Shown piece by piece: positions 56,281 through 64,000 of a stretch of DNA of 64,000 nucleotides. The stretch is taken from the NCBI GenBank assembly GCA_016081115.2, contig CM071936.1, positions 90,325,943 to 90,389,942 on the forward strand. Direction: 5' to 3'. The DNA is from Rehmannia glutinosa. Its lineage: Eukaryota; Streptophyta; Magnoliopsida; Lamiales; Orobanchaceae. The notes beneath the pieces are model-generated. The model saw only the letters and a list, made by a program, of their open reading frames with translations, had not been told where the DNA came from and did no database searches. Position numbers and translations under genes: made by a program. Each line of letters starts with the position of its first letter. Within the stretch, counting starts at the first letter, position 1.

Positions 56281-57705
56281 TGTAGGTCCCAAGGAGTGTG
56301 AGTAAGGTTTAGAAGGCGGGGGGTTGAATAAACCTTACCAACGTTTCGATTTTAGTCCTTTTAAAATATTAAAGAGTTAACTCAAACAGCTACGTCCTTA
56401 AGGGACAACTAAGTTGGTTATTCAGCAGAGTTAGCCACTCAACAGACTCGATAGAGCTGTTGATAGAATAACTCAGCTGTTTAACCTGAACCTTAACTTG
56501 GCTGTGTTGGTTTTATCAGCGGAAGACTTAACACCATTTGAATTGTTTTAAACTTGTTTTAACACTTGAGTTTAGTACTTGGTTATTGATCAGCTGGATA
56601 GCAAATAAGTTTATCAGCAGATATAATGTAAGTATGCAGAGAAGTAAATATGCTGAAAAATAAATGACAGTTGATTTTTATAGAGGTTCGAGGATGGGGT
56701 AATTCTTCTAATCCTCTCTTCTCCAACTGCTGGAGGAATCCACTATGTAAAAGAAGATTTACAAAGCGGTCAATAGTCTAGAGATGACCTTGGTCACACA
56801 AATTGCTTCTTCACAGGGCTTGAGTTGCCTTGCTACTTCAGCTCATTTTCTCAAGCTCTTGGATTTGATCACGAAGCCCTCCAATAACTTGATATTGGTT
56901 CGACCTTGAACCTTCTACAATCCTCCTTGGAAAGTAGACCCCTTTTGATTCTTCAAAAGTTTTCTCTTCAACAGATTTGAAGTTGTCTTTCCTTCACAGC
57001 TTGTATTGGATTGATTTCCTTCAAGTTTCAGGCTTGAGGATTTGCTTGAATATACTTGAGAATATTGTAGGTTAATAGCTTGAATATTGCTTTCTTGTTC
57101 GTGGTTCAGGTAACCTTTTCTCAATAAATTTCCTCAGACTTTTTTAGTGAACTTTTGAAAATCTGCCCGTTGAAGAGATAGGCTGATTTCAAAAGTCACT
57201 TGTGTTCGTTGGCTTGTCTTGTTGCAGTCCTTGATGTTGACATTTCCTCGGATTTAATGTCTTGCAGCGTTGCAGCATTTCTGACACTTGTTGCAGTGCT
57301 TCTCATTGGTTTGTTCCTTTTACACACAACTGGAACTAGCACTTTATCTCTAACAACTTTAACTTGTTACCATTCTGGGTAACATTCTTGACTTACATTA
57401 ACGGATATCATTCAGTTGTCTTGACTTGACTGTAGTCTTTTATACCCCAGGTGACTTGACTCAACTTCCAATCCTTGGATGACTCATCTGTCACTTTCAA
57501 CTTGAGACTTGGCTTCTTGAGTTAACTTGACTGACTCTTCACACAGCTGTTCCTCAGCTGATTTATCTTCAGTCGAGTTCTTGATCTTCTATCTTGGCCA
57601 TACTCAGCTGTTCCACAGCGGAGTCTTCACTTTAGTCTTCAGGTGACTTCTTGTATTTCCAGGCGTAACTGACTTGACTCAGCTTTTCCAGCCCTATCTA
57701 TTACA
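56281..57705 (-). repeat. 5' LTR of the Sirevirus-like element (about 1.43 kb)
   Basis: The plus strand starts TGTAGGTCCC and most likely ends ...CTATTACA at 57705, where sequence changes to the third-ORF leader of an opposite-strand copy. TATA on the coding strand (ggtataaaagac) at 57437-57445. Rich in ctcagctg and gacttgact words. The U5 side (56281-56760) matches 838-1315. Confidence 0.75.
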
Positions 57706-58050
57706 ATGTAAATTACAAGGAATGTTTTTAAGGATGACGTAAGCGTAATTATGACTGTCAGTACAAAAGTTGCACAGTAAAACATATGATTGGATATAAA
57801 TGCTACTGCATTTAATGTGGGGAATTTAATGTGGTTTTGAAGGCTTAATCTTGACCGTCGATTTCGATCAAATTTTTCAAATTTCAAAAACCATCCTTTC
57901 AAGTCCCTTATATACGAAAATTCACTTTCTTTCTCCTCACAGAAACTTACTCATCTTCAGCAAGCAAGCAAGTTCTCTCTACAAACCGTTCGAAACCCTA
58001 CCGTCCAAGTTCAAGAATTTTGTGTTTTTCTCCGATCAAACACTCTAAAA
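57706..58050 (+). promoter_or_regulatory. Third-ORF leader/promoter region of an opposite-strand Sirevirus-like copy
   Basis: Matches the inverse of 44606-44950 in order: aaggatgacgt, cacagtaaaacatatgattgg, gcatttaatg, gaccgtcgatttcgatcaa, cccttatatacg. The TATA-like box at 57908-57915 is about 140 bp before the ATG at 58051. Confidence 0.6.
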
Positions 58051-58824
58051 ATGGCTGGAACTCATGATTTCGCCAAGTTACCGAGAAAATCCACACCAGA
58101 GCGTACGTGGATTTTAAATGGATGATCAAGAAAGGCGTTGATGAAGCCCTGGTGAAGAAGTTAGCTGAGAAGATCTAGAAGTCCGATCTGAAGGACATTC
58201 TCTCAATGCACTTGACCCATACCTCTTTGGAAGAAGTTGCAATGTTCTATGTGAATGCCGAGGTGCATGACGATGAGATTCGCTCATCCGTCCACGGCAA
58301 GGACATTAAAATTACTGCAAAAGACCTTGCTGAGTACTGTTTCTTACCATCTGATGGAATGAAGGACATCGCTGAGAAGGATGTCAACCTGGCTGCAGCT
58401 TGGAAGGAAGTTGCGAAGCCGGAATATACTGCTAAAGCTGTGTATACAACTAAGAAAGACTTTCTGAAGGAAGATTACCACAAGCTGATGGACATCGTGT
58501 CCAAGTGCGTGGATATGAAATTCGAGAGTTTCAATCAGCTGTCTCGAACTAAGCTAATTGTGATGGTTGTGATAATGCAAAGACAAGAAGGCGAACTAAG
58601 CTGAGTTCATCTTCAGCAGAGTGTGCCAGAACGTGATCAACAAGTTCTATAAGGAGGATGGGACTTTTGGATGCTCGTTGTGATATGGCTTTGTCATTGG
58701 CCACTTGATGGAAGTGAAGGGGATTACACTGCGCCATGGAAAGAATTTCCATGCAAACAAGAGGATGTTCAAGACTAACCTCTCTGGTGCGCAGAAGAAA
58801 GCCCATGTTCGCCAAAAATAATTT
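58051..58824 (+). pseudogene. Third ORF N-terminal domain, opposite-strand copy, truncated by gypsy insertion
   Basis: MAGTHDFAKLPRKSTPERTW starts it. After stops, a 132-codon frame (58206-58604) reads MHLTHTSLEEVAMFYVNAEV, DVNLAAAWKEVAKPEYTAK and HKLMDIVSKCVDMKFESFNQ, then in other frames VIGHLMEVKGI and LSGAQKKAHV. The reading ends at 58818 where a gypsy LTR begins. It is more diverged from copies A and B than they are from each other. Confidence 0.8.
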
Positions 58825-60349
58825 TGGTTCATACAACTGCAAGTGTATAGTGTAGTTTATAGGATAATGGCAAGTAAGGTCATATTCCTCAGGGATTGAA
58901 TCTCGAAACACTTAGGCTATAATAATATCATATTCCAATTTTATTAAAGCGACCAAAAATTGAAGTATTTTAATAACTAAAAAATCGAAAATAAAGAAAG
59001 AAAATAAAAAATAAATTTGTGAAACCCACAAGTATTTTCAACATCTTTAGGAGCAACCTTAGGCACATAATCTCAACATGTTTCTTCAATATTAAATGCG
59101 AACAAAGTTTTAAAAACCAATTCATGCAATTCAATGGGTTCAATTCCTAAGTTCATTTACCCACCCTTCCGGGTGGTGCGTAAACAGTTGATTAATAACA
59201 ATTGTTGTCCTCCCGGATCATTACAATTCTTAATAACTCCAAAAAGATTTGTGAATTGAATTACTCCCCACAAACACGCATGTCACACATGTTTCATGTC
59301 TGAATTCGATTTCCTCTTTGTTAGAACTCGTCTCCCGAATTTTGCAATAACAAATATGACAAGCTAATTATTGAACAGATAAAAAGCAATTAAATAATAA
59401 GCATTTGAATTCATAAAATAGAAATCATGAATTAATTAAGAAAACAAGTAATCATATTTAATACAAATCCACAGTTTCGATTATGCCCCTAAGATCTGAA
59501 AAATATGCCAAACATTAATTACAACTCATAGACAAATTTGAATCAATATTTTGACATCATATAAGCACAGACAAGAGTTCTTAGACAGAGAAAGAAAACC
59601 CCTTCTTGTCAGGATGGATTCTCCCTCCAAGCCTTCGAAGCTCTTGTGCTCCCTAGATGCGAAAGCCTTGTGGTGTTCTTCGAGACCTAGCCTTTTGCTC
59701 TCAGAAGCTCTTCGATTCCTTCGTTCCTGTGTGATTTGATGTGTTTTTATTGTATGAAGTTGTATTTTTTCGTGCAAGACTTGGTCCCTTTTTATAGATA
59801 CTTGGAGAGATCACTTGTAGAGTTGGAACGGGAAGCAAATTCTGAAAAACGTGCTGAAACAGACTCCCACACGGCCAGGCCGTGTGGGACCACATGTGCG
59901 GATTTGGGCTCAGCCTTTTGTCGCACGGGCAGGCTATTCGCACGGGTAGGTTGTGTGGCTGATTTCCTTGTCCACACGATCGTGTGACTTCACACGGTCT
60001 GGCCGTGTGGACCTGCTCCGTCCTCTATTTTCTTCCCTTCTTCACACAACCGTGTGATTTTCACACCACCTTTCCATACGGCCGTGTGAGGTTACACGGT
60101 CCGACCGTGTGACTTGCTTTTGTTCGCTTTTTCCATTGTTTTGATCTTCTCTTTGCATTCGGCAGTCTTATTCGGGCATCCCAACTGATATTTCTTCATT
60201 TTAAGCTCCGTTTCCTGCAAGAATTACAAGAATACGCAGTATCATGCCCTTTAAAGGAAACCAAGTAAAAACATAGAAAATATGCGTGCAAATGCATCAT
60301 TTATATATCAATTTAAGCCCTAAAATGCACGTATATTTTACACACATCA
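58825..60349 (-). repeat. 3' LTR of the Athila-like gypsy element (about 1.5 kb)
   Basis: Coding-strand start TGATGTGTGTAAAATATACG after a ...TTTGGGGGATTT tract; end near ...TTGTATGAACCA. TATA (tatctataaaaagg) at 59787-59799 on the coding strand. Upstream of it in U3 (59871-60115) lie repeated cacacggccgtgtg-type palindromes. The partner LTR is outside the window, so the inner end is set by the polypurine tract and the outer end by the break in third-ORF similarity. Confidence 0.75.
59871..60115. repeat. CACACGGCCGTGTG palindrome array in the gypsy U3
   Basis: At least five imperfect palindromes: cacacggccaggccgtgtgg, ccacacgatcgtgtgac, acacggtctggccgtgtgg, tacggccgtgtgagg and acacggtccgaccgtgtga, in about 245 bp. 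Confidence 0.8.
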
Positions 60350-60366
60350 AAATCCCCCAAACTTAA
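60350..60366 (-). other. Polypurine tract of the gypsy element
   Basis: Plus-strand aaatcccccaaacttaa; coding strand ttaagtttgggggattt, next to the LTR start. Confidence 0.75.
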
Positions 60367-61824
60367 AGCATTGCTCATCCTCGAGCAAATCAAGAAAAAA
60401 CATTATAAGGGGTAAAAGCAAAAGAACACTCAAGAATACTATAAACATTAAATAGCACTCGACGCCATACTCAAGGGAACCATGTAACTTATTATCAAGA
60501 AGTCGTTGTTCATAAACTCGCCATTATTAATACTCTTTTGGGTACTTGACATCGCGACTCACAAGTACATAGTGTATCACTCTACTCTCAGAAGTGTATG
60601 GTAAGTGTTTACGTTCAAATTCAATTCAATGAAAATAGAACTACCATAGGCTTGCAAATAATCTAACATCTCGACCACTTTTGTGTGCACAATCTAAGAA
60701 TCAAAAGGACTTTTTATTAGGTTGTAATGTAGGCTCTTTGGTAAGGGTAGAGAAATTTTGATTAAGTGACTTGACTTGAGCAAATAGAATTTAAGCGTAC
60801 AGACTTGCAATTCACCAACCCAATTTCAACATAATATCAATTTTCTTTTTTTTCAACTCAATTCCACCCTTATTTCTCCTTTTTCATTCTTAGGCCTTTT
60901 TGCCTTCTTTTCTTTTTTCTTTTGCCTTAAGCTCTCATTTTTTTCTTCATAATTTTCAGAATTGTTTTTCTTTTGTTTTGCTCGATTTTCTCTATATAAT
61001 TTTTTCTAGAGATTATCTTTTTTTCCGAGCTTCATGTATTTTTTTTATTTACCCAGATACTGCTCATGCCTCTTTCTTTTGCCAACTTATTCATTTTCTA
61101 TAAGCTCAAGAAATTTTAGGGATTAAAACATGTAAATTTTAAAGATCAATGTGGCTCAGAATAAAAGTTTAGGCTCAAAATTGGCTAACTAGGGAATCAT
61201 GAGTTCATACGTAGGCTTTTTAGGCTAAGTAGGCTAACAAAGATGGCCTTTAATCATTTTCAAAAATTGCACACACACATGGCTTTATTGAAGATACCAG
61301 AGTAAGTTCTAGAGTTCTATCAATCATGAATGACACACCCAAGAAACAAATAAGTCTGCATCATGTAAAGCAGTTTAAGGCACAAAAGCTCACTTTGCAA
61401 CATGCTCAAATAACCCAATTTTCTTAACATATGCCAAGCAAATAAATAACTTCCATCCTAAGAATTTATTACGTTATCCCCTAAGTAAGTTATCCCATGC
61501 CATAAAATATTTATAGTAAAATCATAGGGAGCTGGGCATATGAACTGAATTAAAAACCACACACAAAAGCAATTAAACGTGCTAAAGTGATAAACATGCT
61601 AAAACAAAAATTTACAAAAAAATCGAATTATAGAACAAAAATCATTTTTTTTTCGAAAAATATAATGCAAGTGCTTTTATATGCAGTCCTAAATGTAATG
61701 CAAAATGCAACAGTACTAAATTACGCATTCTTGACAACCCCCAAAACTTAAAATATGCTTCGTCCCAAACATATGAGAAAATTATCAAAAAGAAAGAGGA
61801 ATGCATAATAAGTACTTATAAAGA
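60367..61824 (-). other. 3' untranslated region of the gypsy element
   Basis: Starts with the typical gctcgaggatgagcaatgc phrase of this lineage. No ORF of note; T-rich and AT-rich, with many short pyrimidine runs at 60840-61080. Confidence 0.6.
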
Positions 61825-63017
61825 TCACTTAGGTGGAGGAGGAGGATAATAGTGGCCTTGTGAGATATGCCACTGGTCTGTATGAGACATCATCTCGTAC
61901 ATCTGCTGCTGCTGTTGGTGATACTCCTGGTGATACTCATCAGCGGCGGCTGTCAGCTGATATGTGTCATCTATCAATTTCCCCACATCAGCCTCGACTC
62001 TTTCGAGCCTCTCACTCACAGTAAATGGCCGGTTACCTCCTTGGCGAGAGGTTTCCAGCATCTCCCTAATTTGCTCATTCTGCTCTTCTTGAGCATCAAC
62101 TCCTTCTACCCCCACATCTCTAAGTAGCCAGTTACCCCAATTTCTAGTTGAAGTCGCTTTGGGGTTTGGAAGCTGAACTGTTGTTCTGTCTGCCTAAATC
62201 AGCCAGTAATTACGCCCATCGAATTTTATCATTTTCGTCGTAGTTACAACATTTAAATCAAACAACTTAGGTCCAGCTGCCTCCGCATACCCTTCCAAAT
62301 TTATGTTTAAATGTTCAGCAATAGGGGTAATCATCCCCCCTATGCAAATTCCACCCCTCTCACTCTTTCAAATTCTATCGAATTGCCGGGCTATCATAGC
62401 CCTGGCATTTGGTACCACTTCAGTCCCCGATTCCATACACCAAATTATAAATAATTCATCAACCCTCAAAGCTCTTTTACTATCCTCCCTTGCAAATTCC
62501 TCATGCTCCTCCACCCCGTACGCCGGCATTCTATAAATTTCTTTAAATCCTCAATTGATAGTTCCCTTTGCTCATTCCCCAACCGAAATCTAACCCCCAT
62601 CAAATTTCTTTTTTGCACAACCAGTTAAAAGCTACATAAGAATTCAAGGGTAATAACAAAGTAAGTAGCCCAATGCCTATTAAGAAAATCATGCCAATCA
62701 ATTCTCCCACATAGAGCTCTAAAATCTTCCAATAAACCTAAATTCGTAAGAGTAGGTTCATCGGGATACCTTGTATTAATCCATGGACGGAAGTAGAGTA
62801 TCATCCATCTATCTCGGTGGATTTCATATGGAAAATTGATGTTGGAAGCTTCGGGCTCCTCGGGGTCAAAAATTGGTTGAGGCTCGGGTTGAGGCTCCGG
62901 GGTCGGCTCCCTCCTTCTTCTCGTTTTCCTCCTAGCTCCTCTTTCATCCCTAAAAGCCACGAATTCAAGGTTTGAAGAGTAAAAATCTAAAATTTGGGAA
63001 TTCTTGAAGTACCCCAC
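61825..63017 (-). pseudogene. ATHILA ORF-1-like protein, frameshifted
   Basis: It starts MGYFKNSQILDFYSSNLEF at 63017, then an E/P repeat (EPTPEPQPEPQP), IHRDRWMILYFRPWINTRYP, LTNLGLLEDFRALCGRIDWH and TYFVITLEFLCSF. After frame changes near 62620 and 62360: VDELFIIWCMESG, GGMITPIAEHLNINLEG. The last frame (62115-61825) ends GVDAQEEQNEQIREMLETSR, a coiled helix and PPPPPK with a stop at 61825. The order of blocks matches the plant ATHILA ORF-1 family, of unknown function. Confidence 0.7.
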
Positions 63018-63705
63018 AGACTTGGTGTAGAACTTGGAGAAGTTGAAAATTTGAAGGTATTTGGTGGTGGGTTTCTTGAGAAAGTGAAGGATTTATGATT
63101 TGGTTTGAGATTATAGGTGTATTTGTAGAGATTTGGATCTTGGTTTGAGTATTTGGGGAGAGAATTTTTCTGGGCTAGGGTTTGTGTAGGAGAAAGTGTG
63201 AGAAAAGTGGGATTTTGGGGTTAGAATAGGGGTAGTTTGTAATCTGCCTGGTTTCTATTTCTGGGGCCACACGGCTGTGTGGGATCACACGGTCTGGCCG
63301 TGTGGCCCTGCATGTACTGCCTGCTGCGCCTAATTTCTATCCCTCGACCACACGACCATGTGATGGTCACACGGTCCGGCCGTGTGGTGCTGGGCAATTT
63401 GCTCTCTTGCACGGCCAGGTCGTGTGATATCACACGCCCATGTTGAGTTGGTTCTGGATTTTTTTTATTAACCGGGAGTTTTCTGTGACGCCTCCTACAG
63501 AACAACTCAAGAAAACTAAACAAAAATCAAATTAAGTTAATAAATAAAAATTGAAACTAAAATAAAAATTTAAAATTGAAGGCGATAAAAATGTACGGAA
63601 AATATGAAATAAATTGGGTTGCCTCCCATACATCGCTAAGTTTAACGTCTTTAGCCTAACTTCAGATTTCTAATCACTATTGCTAAACCATGTCATTTGA
63701 AACAT
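63018..63705 (-). other. Gypsy spacer with a second palindrome cluster and a pol-end-like remnant
   Basis: 63265-63446 holds cacacggctgtgtggg, cacacggtctggccgtgtgg, ccacacgaccatgtgatgg, acacggtccggccgtgtgg and cacggccaggtcgtgtga. At 63615-63655 the coding strand reads gatgtatgggaggcaaccca, a phrase usually at the end of pol in this lineage. A weak TATA-like stretch (cacctataatctc) lies near 63105-63117. Confidence 0.55.
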
Positions 63706-64000
63706 GTGGACCCTCAATGCCATCTATCAGACGGATGGTGTTGCATTACTCCCGTGGATTCAGCTCAATATCGCTTAGGAAGTTGCCTTTCTGGTGTTGG
63801 CCTCCCACAGTGGTTGCGATCTAGGCTACTTGTGTTTCCAGAGATTTCAGTCTTGCGTTTATGTTCGTGTTTAGCTGAGTGACCTGTTCTTCTATCCTAT
63901 CTATCTTGGCTTCATTTTTGTTCAGTCTCGCCCTTGTTTCACCGATAAACGAGGATAACATCTTTTCAACAGATGCTTTCTTTTCATTGGACTCCGCTCT
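63706..64000 (-). pseudogene. Gypsy (Tat/Athila) gag C-terminal tail
   Basis: On the minus strand: VEKMLSSFIGETRARLNKNE, IDRIEEQVTQLNTNINARLK, SLETQVA, a stop, then IATTVGGQHQKGNFLSDIEL and NPRE followed by a stop. The last part is the conserved QIGQLA...GxLPSxTExNPxE block at the gag end of these elements. The frame enters from beyond 64000. Confidence 0.65.

Larger units (their letters stand above)
40496..57705 (-). mobile_element. Sirevirus-like Ty1/copia element, 17.2 kb, internally duplicated, 3' LTR missing
   Basis: Transcription order from right to left: 5' LTR (57705-56281), PBS, gag, coiled-coil linker, protease, GAG-pre-integrase, integrase, RT, RNase H, spacer, third ORF. The RNase H end plus spacer plus third ORF occurs twice (50.9-45.45 kb and 45.45-40.5 kb). 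No 3' LTR or polypurine tract is found before the MULE at 40.5 kb. A third ORF after pol and the gag wording are typical of the Sirevirus/SIRE lineage. Frameshifts in most domains show that it is inactive. Confidence 0.85.
58825..64000 (-). mobile_element. Athila-like Ty3/gypsy element, 3' part, running off the window
   Basis: The 3' LTR (60349-58825), polypurine tract, an ATHILA-ORF1-like ORF and a gag tail are in minus orientation. It is inserted into the Sirevirus third ORF at 58824. Pol is not found between the gag tail and the ORF. The 5' part lies beyond 64000. Confidence 0.75.

Noticed and set aside
59871..60115. CRISPR-like regularly spaced repeats
   Set aside because: The repeats are imperfect palindromes with irregular spacing inside a plant retrotransposon LTR; there are no cas genes and the DNA is eukaryotic.

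Overview
This window reads as nuclear DNA from a flowering plant, most likely a eudicot; I would not name a species. The signs are very low GC, plant-type Ty1/copia and Athila-type Ty3/gypsy retrotransposons primed by initiator-tRNA, DNA transposons of every major plant superfamily (CACTA, hAT, Harbinger/Tourist, MULE), a spliced DOG1-domain gene, and captured plant gene pieces (CUL4, U-box, PPR). There are no operons, rRNA or tRNA genes, or CRISPR. Almost all of the window is mobile DNA, most of it broken and nested.

Layout. 1-4.7 kb: a minus-strand Sirevirus-like copia pol remnant, interrupted at 838-4278 by a plus-strand piece (LTR end, PBS, gag, protease) of another Sirevirus-like element. 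5.2-8.8 kb: plus-strand third ORF, polypurine tract and LTR of a further copia element. 9.1-9.8 kb: short poly(A) retroposon with a 17-bp target-site duplication (TSD). 10.96-12.5 kb: the only ordinary host gene, a two-exon DOG1-domain gene on the minus strand with an apparent one-base frameshift. 13-15.9 kb: MULE/DUF1985 remnants and a MITE. 16.5-23.0 kb: a 6.5-kb CACTA transposon (TSD aat) that contains a Tourist-like MITE and a 4.4-kb MULE with a dead Ulp1-type protease gene. 23.5-26.4 kb: a non-autonomous MULE, a MITE, a hAT element with an 8-bp TSD, and a probable solo LTR.

26.6-33.8 kb: a complete 7.2-kb minus-strand copia element by its ends (two LTRs of about 1.3 kb, PBS, PPT, TSD atatg), with eroded gag and RT. 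35.06-35.38 kb: CACTA MITE. 35.93-38.35 kb: a Pack-MULE with a perfect 9-bp TSD carrying gene fragments (CUL4, probable U-box and PPR) plus a transposase fragment. 38.95-40.5 kb: its transposase-bearing relative, cut off by the next element.

40.5-57.7 kb: a large minus-strand Sirevirus-like element with 5' LTR, gag, protease, integrase, RT, RNase H and a long third (envelope-position) ORF. The RNase H end plus third ORF is present twice in tandem (offset about 5.46 kb), and the 3' LTR is missing. 57.7-58.8 kb: an opposite-strand piece of the same family's third ORF, into which an Athila-like gypsy element (58.8-64.0 kb, running off the window) has inserted. That element has its 3' LTR, an ATHILA-ORF1-like ORF and a gag tail, but no pol between them.

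Nothing in the window works as a gene system in the operon sense. The biology lies in element structure: repeated nesting, gene-fragment capture, a promoter-like block in front of the Sirevirus third ORF, and palindrome arrays placed upstream of the TATA box in the LTRs of two unrelated retrotransposon families.
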